In this document: piece after piece, positions 16,070 to 25,020 of the stretch
Layout of the letters: each line of letters begins with the position of its first letter
Numbering within the stretch: position 1 is the stretch's first letter
Assembly (NCBI GenBank): GCA_011523425.1
Contig: WTGU01000120.1
Span: 18,809-82,808 of the forward strand
DNA from: Alphaproteobacteria bacterium
GTDB taxonomy: Bacteria > Pseudomonadota > Alphaproteobacteria > UBA828
Length of the DNA: 64,000 bases
Reading direction: 5' to 3'
Notes under the pieces: generated by a model
The model's database searches: none
Told to the model about the DNA's origin: nothing
What the model saw: the letters and a program-made list of their open reading frames with translations, nothing else
Program-made: the position numbers and the translations under genes

Positions 16070-17068
16070 CTACGGGCGCGGCTCCGCATAGGGCCCCCGG
16101 CCGTAGAGCGCCGCCTCGAACGCCCGCAGGCGCTTGTAGACCGAGATCAGCTCGACGATGACCGTCCAGCTGTGGACGAGGAACTGGAAGGCAGATTCGA
16201 CGCGGCCGAAGGCCCGGACGATCTGTTGCATGACGCCGAGGGTGATGGCACCGGCGACGATGGTCGGCGCCAGCACGATATAGGGGACGAGGACGGCGAA
16301 CTGCAAGTAGGACCATTTCGCGATATCGAAATACATGTAGTGGAAGAAAAGTCTGAAGTAATTCCGGCGAACGTTGAAGAACAGTTCCCTCACCGTTGGC
16401 GGGTCCGCCCGTTCCTCGTGGTCCTCTCCGTACACCAATTCCTTCCGGTAGGCGGCCTCGACGACCTGGTTGTTGAACTCCAGGCCCGGCAATCTGATCC
16501 CGACGACGGCGAGTACCGCGGTGCCGAACAGTGCGAGGATAATGGCGGTGTAGACCAGCGCATGGTCCAGCGGGCCGATCACCGGCACCACCTTGATGGA
16601 CTTCGACAACTGCCACAGGATCGGCAGGAAGGCGAAGAGCGTCATGATTGAATCGAGAAGGCGGCTGCCCAGCGATTCCATGATGATGGCGAAGCGGCGG
16701 GTGTCTTCCTGGATGCGCTGGCTGGCGCCTTCGATGTGGCGCAGGCGCGCCCAGCGGGCCATGTAGAAGTCGTTCATCGCATGGCGCCAGCGGAACACCC
16801 AGTGTTTCGTGAAGAAGCTCAGCATTACGGCGACGACGATGTAGATGCCGGCAATGCGCGCGAAGGTGAATATCAGCGCGTAGAATTCCTCGATGGTCAT
16901 GCTGCCCGGCTCGCCGAGCGCCATCTGGACGGCGTCGTAGAACTCGCCGAACCACTCGTTGATCTGTACGTCGACCTGCACCTGATACCAGGTGCCGCCG
17001 ATAATAATGGCCATGCCGCCCCAGGCCCATAACGCCCACTCGCGGGACATAAAAAAGGAGCGAAACAT
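16070..17068 (-). CDS. sbmA: SbmA/BacA-family peptide transporter, short form
   Basis: A 332-aa inner-membrane protein, strikingly close to E. coli SbmA in its core: FRWRHAMNDFYMARW, LRHIEGASQRIQEDT, VVGIRLPGLEFNNQ, VEAAYRKELVYGED and YFRLFFHYMYFDIAKW. SbmA/BacA proteins import antimicrobial and symbiotic peptides with proton coupling. It keeps a similar first few residues (MFRSFF) but is about 70 residues shorter than SbmA, the missing part being the N-terminal segment before QVDVQINEWF. No ABC ATPase domain is attached, unlike BclA. ATG at 17068 has GGAGG a few nt upstream. Confidence 0.87.
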   Translation of the reverse strand: MFRSFFMSREWALWAWGGMAIIIGGTWYQVQVDVQINEWFGEFYDAVQMALGEPGSMTIEEFYALIFTFARIAGIYIVVAVMLSFFTKHWVFRWRHAMNDFYMARWARLRHIEGASQRIQEDTRRFAIIMESLGSRLLDSIMTLFAFLPILWQLSKSIKVVPVIGPLDHALVYTAIILALFGTAVLAVVGIRLPGLEFNNQVVEAAYRKELVYGEDHEERADPPTVRELFFNVRRNYFRLFFHYMYFDIAKWSYLQFAVLVPYIVLAPTIVAGAITLGVMQQIVRAFGRVESAFQFLVHSWTVIVELISVYKRLRAFEAALYGRGPYAEPRP

Positions 17069-17267
17069 GCATCCTCCACGTCAAGCACTCGGCGACAAAC
17101 GGAATTACTTCAGGACAAACCCGCTAGTGCGTGTTGCTTTGGGGACGGAAATAAACGTCACGTCGGCGAGATAGTGTATACGGCCTGTCTCAACTTCAAG
17201 TCACGATGCGGTGTTGGACGTCTCCCGCCGGTCCCGGTTCGCGGTTCCGGCGGCCGCACGGCCGCTC

Positions 17268-17723
17268 TCAGCCCCAGTAGCGGCCCGTCGCGGCTATCAC
17301 CAGGGTCGCGACTCCGAGGGCGAGATTGACGGTGATGATCCAGCGGATCCCCTCGATCGCCTGTCCCGCAGCGGGTGGCGAGCCCGCGTCGAGCGCCTTG
17401 AGAAAGCGGCGATAGGGGCCGAGCAGCAGGACCAGGAAGAGCAGGGCCATGAGCACGCCGGTCCCCTGCATCAGATGCACCGACAGGCCGATGGCGCCGA
17501 AGCCGCCGAGCTCCACCAGGATCATGGCATGACCGGTCGCCAGCAGCGCCAGCACGGAGACGCCGACGGCGGGGAAAAAGCGCGCGAAGACCCGCCGCCA
17601 GAGCGCGAGTCTCTCCGCCGGCGCCATCGGGCCGACCGCCGGCCTCAGCACGATGAGGGCGAAGAACATGCCGCCCACCCAGACGACGGCGCTCAGGACA
17701 TGGATCGCGGCGAGGTAGGCCAT
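17268..17723 (-). CDS. CopD-family four-helix membrane protein
   Basis: A 151-aa protein with four hydrophobic segments. The first carries the CopD-like pattern AAIHVLSAVVWVGGMFF with a His at residue 8, and further His residues sit in the second and third helices (TGHAMIL, VHLMQG). Members of this family are linked to copper resistance or haem-containing membrane proteins (CopD, HemJ-like), but no copper genes are adjacent. Divergent from erpA across a 150-nt spacer. Function beyond the family is unknown. Confidence 0.65.
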   Translation of the reverse strand: MAYLAAIHVLSAVVWVGGMFFALIVLRPAVGPMAPAERLALWRRVFARFFPAVGVSVLALLATGHAMILVELGGFGAIGLSVHLMQGTGVLMALLFLVLLLGPYRRFLKALDAGSPPAAGQAIEGIRWIITVNLALGVATLVIAATGRYWG

Positions 17724-17808
17724 GGCTCAGGCTCGCAGGTTCGCATGCGGGCTCGTAGCACGCGGCGGCGCCGGAGGCCACGGTGCGCGAACGCTCCGGC
17801 CCCGAGAA

Positions 17809-17836
17809 TTGACAAGTTCTCCGGCAGCGCTATCTA
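17809..17836 (+). promoter_or_regulatory. Sigma-70-like promoter of erpA
   Basis: TTGACA at 17809-17814, a 16-nt spacer, then TATCTA at 17831-17836, followed 37 nt later by the erpA ATG. This is the clearest promoter by eye in the window. Confidence 0.7.
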
Positions 17837-17873
17837 ATCCCTGAAGGGATCGCAGGCAGGGCCGCGCAGCGCC

Positions 17874-18248
17874 ATGGCAGTTTCGTTCGACACGATGGAA
17901 CCGGTCGCCGCAGGCGAGGGGCCGATCACGCTCTCGGCCAGCGCCGCCCGCCGGATCGCGGCACTGATCGCCGACGAGGCCGATTCGGGGACGATGCTCC
18001 GGGTCAGCGTCTCGGGCGGCGGCTGCTCGGGCTTCCAGTACGGGTTCGCCTTCGAGTCGGAGCGGCGGCCGGACGACATCGCCATCGAGCGGGACGGAGT
18101 CGTGGCGCTGGTGGACCGGGTCTCGGCCGGCTACATGGCAGGCGCCGAGATCGACTACGTGGAGGATCTGATCGGCGCCGCCTTCCAGGTGAAGAACCCG
18201 AACGCGGTCTCCGGCTGCGGCTGCGGCACCTCCTTCTCCCTCGTCTGA
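17874..18248 (+). CDS. erpA: A-type iron-sulfur carrier/insertion protein
   Basis: A 124-aa A-type carrier with the three invariant cysteines: Cys 51 in SGGGCSGFQYGF, and Cys 115 and Cys 117 in SGCGCGTSF. It hands Fe-S clusters to apoproteins in the cytoplasm. A roughly 15-residue N-terminal extension precedes the conserved fold (ITLSASAARRI). The next gene is xthA 4 nt downstream, an arrangement familiar in alphaproteobacteria. ErpA is favoured over IscA because no isc or suf genes are near. Confidence 0.85.
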   Translation: MAVSFDTMEPVAAGEGPITLSASAARRIAALIADEADSGTMLRVSVSGGGCSGFQYGFAFESERRPDDIAIERDGVVALVDRVSAGYMAGAEIDYVEDLIGAAFQVKNPNAVSGCGCGTSFSLV

Positions 18249-18252
18249 GCCC

Positions 18253-19026
18253 GTGCTCAAGATAGCGAGCTGGAACGTCAACTCGATCAAGGTCCGGCTG
18301 CCCGCCCTGCTGCGGTGGGTAAGCGACGCCGCGCCCGACGTGGTGCTGCTGCAGGAGACCAAGTCGCTCGACGAGGCCTTTCCGCGCCTCGAGATCGAGG
18401 ACTGCGGCTACAACCTCGCGGTCCACGGGCAGAAGACCTACAACGGTGTCGCCATCCTCAGCAAGCGACCGCTCGAGGACGTCAGCGTCGGCCTCGACGG
18501 CGATGACGACGACCGCCAGGCGCGATACATCGAGGCCGTGACCGGCGGCGTACGCGTCGCCTCGATCTACCTGCCCAACGGCAACCCGGTCGCGAGCGAG
18601 AAGTTCCCCTACAAGCTCGCCTGGATGGAGAGGCTCGCCGCTCATGCCGCGACGCTGCTCGAGCACGAGGAGGCCGTGGTGCTCGGCGGCGACTACAACG
18701 TCATGCCGGCCGACCTCGACTGCTACGACCCGCCCGCCTGGCGCGACGACGCGCTCTGCCGCACGGAATCGCGCGCCCGCTTCCGCACCATCCTCCACGG
18801 CGGCTACGTGGAGGCCTTCCGCACGCTGCATCCGCACCGGCGCGCCTACACCTTCTGGGACTATCAGGCCGGCCGCTGGCAGCGGGGCGAGGGCCTGCGC
18901 ATCGACCACCTGCTGCTGTCGCCCGAGGCGGCGGACCGGCTGGAGGCCTGCGAGATCGACACGGACCCGCGGGGCCGCGAGAAGGCCTCGGATCACACGC
19001 CGATCTGGTGCACGCTGCGGGAATGA
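18253..19026 (+). CDS. xthA: Exodeoxyribonuclease III
   Basis: A 257-aa AP endonuclease/3' exonuclease of the Mg-dependent EEP fold. Catalytic motifs are complete: ASWNVNSIK, LLQETKS (metal-binding Glu), GGDYNVMPADLD, the WDYQAG loop, RIDHLLLS, and the terminal SDHTPIW with the catalytic Asp-His. Acts in base-excision DNA repair. GTG start at 18253, 4 nt after erpA. Its TGA overlaps the next start. Confidence 0.9.
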   Translation: MLKIASWNVNSIKVRLPALLRWVSDAAPDVVLLQETKSLDEAFPRLEIEDCGYNLAVHGQKTYNGVAILSKRPLEDVSVGLDGDDDDRQARYIEAVTGGVRVASIYLPNGNPVASEKFPYKLAWMERLAAHAATLLEHEEAVVLGGDYNVMPADLDCYDPPAWRDDALCRTESRARFRTILHGGYVEAFRTLHPHRRAYTFWDYQAGRWQRGEGLRIDHLLLSPEAADRLEACEIDTDPRGREKASDHTPIWCTLRE

Positions 19027-19454
19027 GCGGGGCCGAGACCATCGAGGGCGGCTGCCGCTGCGGGGCGGTGCGCTATCGGGCGGGCGGCGGACCGCTCTGG
19101 GTCACTCACTGCCATTGCGAGGAGTGTCGGCGCTCGTCCGGCGCGCCGGTCTCGACCTTCGTCGGCGTGCGCTCAGGCGAGTTCGCCTTCGTCGCCGGCA
19201 CGCCCTCGGCCTACGAAAGCTCGCCCGAGGTGATGCGCAGGTTCTGCGGTGCCTGCGGGACCCCGCTCACCTACGAAGCCGCGGTCTATCCGGGCGAGGT
19301 GCACATCATGGCCGGCACGCTGGATTCGCCGGCAGGGCTGATGCCGGAGCGGCACGTCTTCGTGCGCGAGCGCATGCCCTGGATGGACGTGGCGGACGGG
19401 CTCGCCCGCCACGACACCCTGCCGCAGGGCGTCCCGCGGGTTCCGCGGGCCTGA
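19023..19454 (+). CDS. GFA family zinc-binding protein (copy 1)
   Basis: A 143-aa protein of the glutathione-dependent formaldehyde-activating (GFA) fold. Zinc-binding cysteines are in GGCRCGAVRY, HCHCEECRRSSG and FCGACGTPL. Start taken as ATG 19023, overlapping the xthA stop (ATGA); an in-frame GTG 15 nt upstream is less likely. The founding GFA enzyme condenses formaldehyde with glutathione, but most members have no proven activity. Formaldehyde from TMAO demethylation would be an attractive link, but this copy is in the xthA operon. Confidence 0.75.
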   Translation: MSGAETIEGGCRCGAVRYRAGGGPLWVTHCHCEECRRSSGAPVSTFVGVRSGEFAFVAGTPSAYESSPEVMRRFCGACGTPLTYEAAVYPGEVHIMAGTLDSPAGLMPERHVFVRERMPWMDVADGLARHDTLPQGVPRVPRA

Positions 19455-19510
19455 AGAGGCCCGCGCTCCGGCGCCGCTTGGCGTGACGGCTGTGGGGTGG
19501 TGCTGCGGCC

Positions 19511-19972
19511 TCAGGCGGCGGCGGCAAAGCGGCCGAACTCGTAGCGCTTGCGCGCGGTCGGCCCCTTGCTGCCTTTCGGCTCCTTTTCCACCTCGAAGTT
19601 GAGCTCGATGACGACGCCGCTGGGGTCGAGCACGAAGAGCTGCCAGAGCTTGAAGTCGGGGATGTTCATCTGGCGCCATTCGCACTTGTGCTTCATGAAG
19701 GTCTTCTTCATCTCGTCGAAGCCCGTGGCGCGGAGCGCAATGTGGTCCACCGGTGAGGTGCGCTGGTTGTACCGGTAGTTGCCGCTGTGGGTCTTGGCGG
19801 CGTTGCCGCCATAGATGTGGAACATTGTCTCGCCCATCTGGAGCCAGGCGCCGGGAAACGGGAAGTCCGGGCGTTCGACCTGTTCCATGCCGAGGACCTC
19901 GGTATAGAAGGCCACCGTCTCCTCGAGGTTCTTCGACTTGATGGCCACGTGGTGCAGGTCGAGCAGGGGCAT
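19511..19972 (-). CDS. Glyoxalase/VOC-superfamily protein
   Basis: A 153-aa single VOC-domain protein. Likely metal ligands are His at LLDLHHVAIK, His in TMFHIYGG or VDHIALRA and Glu in VVIELNFE. The central part reads TEVLGMEQVERPDF and FVLDPSGVVIELNF, typical of glyoxalase/dioxygenase relatives. ATG 19972 is chosen because AAGGAGAG lies 6 nt upstream; a longer frame adds 21 Arg-rich residues. A Lys-rich tail (EKEPKGSKG) ends the protein. Substrate unknown; it stands alone. Confidence 0.72.
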   Translation of the reverse strand: MPLLDLHHVAIKSKNLEETVAFYTEVLGMEQVERPDFPFPGAWLQMGETMFHIYGGNAAKTHSGNYRYNQRTSPVDHIALRATGFDEMKKTFMKHKCEWRQMNIPDFKLWQLFVLDPSGVVIELNFEVEKEPKGSKGPTARKRYEFGRFAAAA

Positions 19973-20103
19973 GGGATCTCTCCTTCGCGCGCGCGGGGCG
20001 TGGCCGTATCTTAGCCGCTCCGCCTGGCGAGACAACGGGATTGCATGCGGGATCGCATGCGGGCTTCCGCCGGCGGGCGGGCAGATGGGGAGGAGGGGAG
20101 GCC

Positions 20104-21213
20104 ATGAGCGCCTTGCACCGGGACCTGATCGTCATCGACGGACTGATCGTCTCCAACTGGTCGGAGGCGGTCTTCCGCGACATGCGGGCGGGAGGGCTGA
20201 CCGCCGCCAACTGCACCTGCTGCGTGTGGGAGGGGTTCGACGAAACCATGACCAACATCGCCGCGTGGAACGGATGGTTCCGCGAGCACGGCGATCTCAT
20301 CGTCAAGGCGCGCACCACTGCCGACATCCGCCGGGCCAAGGAGGAGGGCCGCACGGCGATCGTTCTCGGCTTTCAGAACGTCTCCGCCTTCGAGGATCGG
20401 CTCGGTGCGGTGCAGCTTTTCAAGGACGCGGGCGTCGGCATCGCCCAGCTCGCCTACAACACCCAGAACTACGCGGGCGCCGGCTGCTACGAGACTCGCG
20501 ATTCCGGACTGAGCGACTGGGGGCGCGAGCTGGTGGCCGAGATGAACCGGGCGGGGATGCTGATAGACCTCAGCCACGTGGGCTCCCGCACGTCCGAGGA
20601 CGCGATTCGCGAATCGGCCAAGCCGGTCGCCTACACCCACTGCTGCCCGTCCGCCCTCAAGCCACACCCGCGCAACAAGAGCGACGCGGAGCTCCGCTTC
20701 ATCGCCGATAAAGGCGGCATGATCGGGGTCACCATGTTTCCCGCCTTCCTCAGGCGCGGCACCGAATCCACGGTTGATGACTACGTGGAGGCGATCGAGC
20801 ATGTCATCGGGGTAGCTGGCGAGGATCATGTCGCCTTCGGCACGGACTTCACGCAAGGGCACGGCCGCGCCTTCTTCGACTGGATCACCCACGACAAGGG
20901 CAGCGCCCGCAGGCTGGTCGAGTTCGGCGAGATCGAGGGCCTGGAGGGCATCGAGACCATCGGGCGGCTCCCCAACCTGACAGGCGCCATGGAGCGCGCC
21001 GGCTGGCCGGAAGGGCGCATCCGCAAGGTCATGGGCGAGAACTGGCTGCGCTTCCTCGACGAGATCTGGGGCGAACAGGGCGAGGGGGCGGACCCTCATG
21101 CGCCGGCAGGCCGGCGCAGCCCCGGCCTTGCCGGCGGCGCGGCGATGAGGCAAAGAACCGCAGCGGGCGCGCCGCCCGCGGCCGGACGCAGAGGGAGCAC
21201 AGCATCGCCGTGA
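20104..21213 (+). CDS. Membrane-dipeptidase-family (M19) hydrolase lacking some metal ligands
   Basis: A 369-aa TIM-barrel amidohydrolase of the renal dipeptidase family. Seen: LIDLSHVGSRT and YTHCCPSAL (the two conserved His) and FGTDFTQGHG (conserved Asp). The usual N-terminal His-x-Asp of DGHND is replaced by DGLIVSNW, and the bridging-Glu region reads LGFQNVSAFED with Gln where Glu is expected. A binuclear zinc site therefore looks incomplete, although this could be a known divergent clade; I recall a dipeptidase gene beside dimethylglycine catabolic genes in Pseudomonas. The last roughly 40 residues are low-complexity Gly/Ala/Arg. ATG 20104 follows GGGAGG. Its stop overlaps the next gene (GTGA). 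Confidence 0.72.
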   Translation: MSALHRDLIVIDGLIVSNWSEAVFRDMRAGGLTAANCTCCVWEGFDETMTNIAAWNGWFREHGDLIVKARTTADIRRAKEEGRTAIVLGFQNVSAFEDRLGAVQLFKDAGVGIAQLAYNTQNYAGAGCYETRDSGLSDWGRELVAEMNRAGMLIDLSHVGSRTSEDAIRESAKPVAYTHCCPSALKPHPRNKSDAELRFIADKGGMIGVTMFPAFLRRGTESTVDDYVEAIEHVIGVAGEDHVAFGTDFTQGHGRAFFDWITHDKGSARRLVEFGEIEGLEGIETIGRLPNLTGAMERAGWPEGRIRKVMGENWLRFLDEIWGEQGEGADPHAPAGRRSPGLAGGAAMRQRTAAGAPPAAGRRGSTASP

Positions 21214-21920
21214 CGCGCATCGTCCTCGTGACCCATTCCGAACGCGCCAATCCCGGCAGGGTGCGCGAGGCGCTGCACGCGCGCGGCTGCGAGACCGAGG
21301 TCTGCCACGTCGCCGGCGGCGCGGACCTGCCGCCGATGAACGGCGTCCGCCTGCGGGGATACGACGCGGCGGTGGTGTTCGGCGGGCCGATGAGCGCGTG
21401 CGACGTCGACGAGCACGCCTTCCTGCGGGAAGAGACCGCCTGGATCGGCGCCCAGCTCGCGGCGGACGCTCCCATTCTCGGCATCTGCCTCGGCGCCCAG
21501 ATCATGGCACGTGCGCTCGGCGGGCGCGTCTATCCCCACCCCGACGGTCTCTGCGAGGTCGGCTATCAGCCGCTCTACCCAGCCAGCACGGACTGCCCGC
21601 TCTTCCCCTCGACGATCCACGTCTATCACTGGCATCGCGAGGGCTTCGACCTGCCGCCGGGGGCGAACCTGCTGGCGCGGGGCGGCATCTTCGAGAACCA
21701 GGCCTTCGGCCACGGCGAACGCGCGTTCGGCGTCCAGTTCCACCCGGAGATGATGCCCGCGACGCTCGAACGCTGGCTCGGCAACGAGAAGGCCCAGAAA
21801 TACTTTTCGCGCCCGGAGGTGCCATCCGCCGACCGGCAGCGTGCCGACGCCCCCCGCTACGACCCGGGGGTGCAGCGCTGGCTGGATCGCTTTCTCGATC
21901 GCTGGCTGGAGCGCTTCTGA
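21210..21920 (+). CDS. Class I glutamine amidotransferase-like protein (copy 1)
   Basis: A 236-aa single-domain GATase. The nucleophile Cys 93 is in LGICLGAQIMARALGG, and the catalytic His-Glu pair is in GVQFHPEM. VFGGPMSAC forms the oxyanion region. It stands alone from any synthetase domain, like gamma-glutamyl hydrolase-type GATases (PuuD or GuaA-amidotransferase-like). GTG start at 21210 overlaps the dipeptidase stop, so the two are translationally coupled. The C-terminus ends in a Trp/Arg-rich helix (RWLDRFLDRWLERF). Substrate unknown. Confidence 0.75.
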   Translation: MTRIVLVTHSERANPGRVREALHARGCETEVCHVAGGADLPPMNGVRLRGYDAAVVFGGPMSACDVDEHAFLREETAWIGAQLAADAPILGICLGAQIMARALGGRVYPHPDGLCEVGYQPLYPASTDCPLFPSTIHVYHWHREGFDLPPGANLLARGGIFENQAFGHGERAFGVQFHPEMMPATLERWLGNEKAQKYFSRPEVPSADRQRADAPRYDPGVQRWLDRFLDRWLERF

Positions 21921-22043
21921 GAAGCGGGGCGGGCGCGGGGCTTATTTGTCGCTCACGGTAGCCGGCCGCCCCGCGATTCCGCGCGCCTGCCGGCACCTGC
22001 GTGGGCGCGCCGCATAAGCGGCGGGCCGCAGTTGCGGCTTGTC

Positions 22044-22068
22044 GCGTATCCGTCGAAGACGGATACGC
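22044..22068. repeat. Palindromic repeat copy A (GCGTATCCGTC hairpin)
   Basis: GCGTATCCGTC (22044-22054), loop GAA, GACGGATACGC (22058-22068): a perfect 11-bp stem. It lies in the 231-nt gap between the amidotransferase gene and iorB, which are convergent. The same palindrome, extended to 16 bp, recurs at 34354-34388. The rest of this gap shows no gene. Confidence 0.75.
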
Positions 22069-22151
22069 TCTCATCCTCCGCCCGCTTCAAGCGAAAAGAG
22101 GCGGGAGGCGGCGAGGGTGCGCAGACTCCCCGCTGCCTCCCTTGAAGAACG

Positions 22152-24446
22152 CTACGCGGACGCGAGCTGGTCGCCGATCGGCAGCCTCCGGATGCGCTTG
22201 CCGGTGGCCTGATAGATGGCGTTGACCAACGCCGGCGCGTAGGGCGGCACGCCCGGCTCTCCCACCCCGCAGGGCCGCAGATGCGTGAAGTCCTCCACGA
22301 TGTGCGTGCGCACGTCGAGAGGCGCGTCGTCCATGCGGGTGATGGTGTAGTCGTGGAAGTTGCTCTGGTCGACCGCCCCGTGGGTGGTGGTGATCTGCCC
22401 GTGCATCGCGACCGAGTGGCCGTAGATGGCAGCACCCTCCATCTGCTTCTTCACGCCCTCCGGATTGACGTAGCGACCGCAGTCGATCGCCATGTCCACC
22501 TGGGGGATGTGGAGGGAGCCGTCGCTCCGTACCACGACATGCACCGCGCACCCCACGTAGCTGTGGAAGCTGCGGTGACAGGCGATGCCGAGCCCGTGAC
22601 CCGCCGGCAGTGACTTGCCATAGCCCGACTTCTCGGCCACCACGCGGAGCACGTTCGAGAGCCGCTTCGGCATGATCGGCCAGTCCTCGATGGAATCGCC
22701 GTAGTTCCAGTGCTCCGGGACGCCGTCCTGGGTCAGGTCCATGACGTCCGCATCGCCGATGAGCTCCAGCAGGAACTCGACCGGGTCGCGGCCGGCGGCC
22801 TCCGCCAGCTCGTTCGTGAAGCAGTTCATCGCATACGCGTGCTGGATGTTGTTGACCGAGCGGTACCAGCCGACCCGGATCATGGCGTCGGCCTCCCCGT
22901 TCTCGATGCGGAGGTTCGGCACCTCGTTGTAGGGCGTGTCGATGAGGCCGAGCCCGTACTCCAGGGCATGGCCGGTCCGCATCGCCGGCGCCCAGAGCGC
23001 GATGAGCGTGGGCCACGCGCCCGAGTGATGCCAGGCCGTGACCTTGCCGGATTCGTCCATCCCCGCCTTCAGGCGATGGGCGCTCGCGGCGTGGTAGAAG
23101 CCGTGCCGGATCTCGTCCTCGCGCGTCCACTGCACCCGCACCGGCGCGCCGATCTTGGCGGAGAGAATCGCCGCCTCGCAGGCGAAGTCGGGCTTCGACT
23201 TGCGGCCGAAGCCGCCGCCCAGCAGCGTCACCTCGCACTCGACGTCGGTCTGCTCGAGACCGAGCGCCTCCGCCACGTATTGCCGAACCCAGTTGGGCGC
23301 CTGGGTGGAGGTCACGACCTTGACCGGCATCTGCGTGGCGTCGACCAGGGCGACCGGCGGCTCCATCGGCGTGTGGATGAAGTAGGGCACGAAGTACTCG
23401 GCCTCGAGCGCCTGGGCGGCCGAGGCGAGCGCCTCGTCGACGTTGCCGCGGTCGCGGATGACGTGACCTCCGGCATGGGCTGAGGCCATGAGCTCGTCGT
23501 CGTACGTGCTCGAATCGTGCCTGACGTTCGGGCCGTCATCCCACTCGATGACGAGCCGATCGCGCCCCTCCATCACCGACCAGGTGTTGGTGCCGATCAC
23601 GGCGACGCCGCCCAGCGCCCGGAACTCCGCCGGCTTGTCGTCGGCCAGCGCCGGGATCTCCATCACCTGCTCCACGCCCTGAACCTTGAGCGCCTCGGTG
23701 GCGTCGAACGACTTCACCTTGCCGCGGTAGACCGGCGGGCGCGCCACGACGGCGATCTTCATGCCGGGCACGCTGATGTCGGCGCCGTAAGTGGCGCCGC
23801 CGGTGCTCATGTCGTAGTTATCGACCACCGGCATGTCGCGGCCGATGTACTTCCACTGCGACTTGTCCTTGAGCTTGGGCGCGGCATCGCCCGTCGGCAC
23901 GACGATATCGGCCGCCGCATCCACCACCTCCCCGAAATCGAACCAGCGGCCGGTGGCGGTGTGGTAGAGGCGATGATCCTTGGCATACACCTCGCCGGGA
24001 TCGACGCCCCACTTCTTCGCCGCGGCCTGCTCGAGCACGTAGCGGCCCGCGGCGCCCAGCTCCCGCATGATCTCGAAATGATGGCGGGTGCTGCGCGAGC
24101 CGTCGGTGTTCTGCTGGTCCTTGCCGGCCGGGTCGAACTTGGTCTCGTCGCCTGGCGCTTGCCAGATCTTCACCCGCTGCCAGTCGGCCTCGAGCTCGTC
24201 GGCCAGGATCATCGGGATGCCCGTGCGCACGCCCTGCCCCATCTCGGAGCGGCTGCACGTGAGGGTCACCGATCCGTCGTCGGCAATCTCGACGAAGAGA
24301 TTGGGCTTGACCGAGCTGCCGTTGCCCTGGCCGCGCGCCGTCCCGATCATGGAGCCGGTGGTGACGTTGGCGCCGAGCACCAGGGCGCCGGTGACGCCGG
24401 AGGCCTTGAGGAAGGTCCGCCGGCTGATGTTCTGTACGCCCAGCAT
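22152..24446 (-). CDS. iorB: Molybdenum hydroxylase large subunit (IorB-like)
   Basis: A 764-aa molybdopterin-binding subunit of the xanthine oxidase family, isoquinoline 1-oxidoreductase/aldehyde dehydrogenase type. The N-terminus has a Tat signal (ISRRTFLKASGVTGA), so the enzyme is probably exported folded to the periplasm. Other landmarks are SEMGQGVRTGIPMILADEL, LLGGGFGRKSKPDF, and the catalytic Glu 730 in GVGEPGVPP. ATG 24446 has AGGAGGTC just upstream. The Fe-S subunit gene is 2 nt upstream. No cytochrome subunit is adjacent. Substrate may be an N-heterocycle or an aldehyde. Confidence 0.83.
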   Translation of the reverse strand: MLGVQNISRRTFLKASGVTGALVLGANVTTGSMIGTARGQGNGSSVKPNLFVEIADDGSVTLTCSRSEMGQGVRTGIPMILADELEADWQRVKIWQAPGDETKFDPAGKDQQNTDGSRSTRHHFEIMRELGAAGRYVLEQAAAKKWGVDPGEVYAKDHRLYHTATGRWFDFGEVVDAAADIVVPTGDAAPKLKDKSQWKYIGRDMPVVDNYDMSTGGATYGADISVPGMKIAVVARPPVYRGKVKSFDATEALKVQGVEQVMEIPALADDKPAEFRALGGVAVIGTNTWSVMEGRDRLVIEWDDGPNVRHDSSTYDDELMASAHAGGHVIRDRGNVDEALASAAQALEAEYFVPYFIHTPMEPPVALVDATQMPVKVVTSTQAPNWVRQYVAEALGLEQTDVECEVTLLGGGFGRKSKPDFACEAAILSAKIGAPVRVQWTREDEIRHGFYHAASAHRLKAGMDESGKVTAWHHSGAWPTLIALWAPAMRTGHALEYGLGLIDTPYNEVPNLRIENGEADAMIRVGWYRSVNNIQHAYAMNCFTNELAEAAGRDPVEFLLELIGDADVMDLTQDGVPEHWNYGDSIEDWPIMPKRLSNVLRVVAEKSGYGKSLPAGHGLGIACHRSFHSYVGCAVHVVVRSDGSLHIPQVDMAIDCGRYVNPEGVKKQMEGAAIYGHSVAMHGQITTTHGAVDQSNFHDYTITRMDDAPLDVRTHIVEDFTHLRPCGVGEPGVPPYAPALVNAIYQATGKRIRRLPIGDQLASA

Positions 24447-24448
24447 GG

Positions 24449-24901
24449 CTAGACCTCCTGCGCGGCGGTGCGGACCGCAGCGAAGATCCGCTGGTAGGTG
24501 CCGCAGCGACAGATGTTGCCGGCCATGCCGTCGACGATCTCCTCGTCGCTCGGGTCGGGGTTCTCGTTGAGCAGCGCCGCCGCCGACATGATCTGTCCGG
24601 ACTGGCAGTAGCCGCATTGCGGCACGTTGTTCGCGCGCCAGGCCCGCTGCACGGGGTGGTTGCCCTCGGTATCGAGCCCTTCGATAGTGGTCACTTCCTT
24701 CCCGTCGGCTTCCGCAACGGGCGTGACGCAGGAGCGGACGGCCTCACCGTCCACGTGCAGGGTGCAGGCGCCGCAGAGCGCCGCGCCGCAGCCGAACTTG
24801 GTGCCCGTCAGCCCGAGCTCGTCCCGGACATACCAGAGAAGAGGCATGTCCGGAGAGCCGTGGAACTGACGGCTGATTCCGTTGATCTTCATGGATATCA
24901 T
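24449..24901 (-). CDS. iorA: Two-[2Fe-2S] subunit of molybdenum hydroxylase (IorA-like)
   Basis: A 150-aa protein with two [2Fe-2S] clusters: the plant-ferredoxin set Cys 38, 43, 46, 58 ([18 protein letters not shown]...RSC) and the helical set in QCGYCQSGQ and NICRCGTY. It passes electrons from the molybdenum subunit. No signal of its own, so it would travel with the Tat-tagged partner. ATG 24901 has GGGAGG 6 nt upstream; an internal ATG three codons later is the alternative. Confidence 0.86.
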   Translation of the reverse strand: MISMKINGISRQFHGSPDMPLLWYVRDELGLTGTKFGCGAALCGACTLHVDGEAVRSCVTPVAEADGKEVTTIEGLDTEGNHPVQRAWRANNVPQCGYCQSGQIMSAAALLNENPDPSDEEIVDGMAGNICRCGTYQRIFAAVRTAAQEV

Positions 24902-25020
24902 CGAGTTCCTCCCTTGGTCATCGACCTGTCCTCGCCGGGAAGACTGTCGGGAATGTTAGTCGATGCCCGGTGCCGTCTCCAGCATGATCGGGCCGGCACG
25001 CCGAAATCGCGCGGGCGCGC

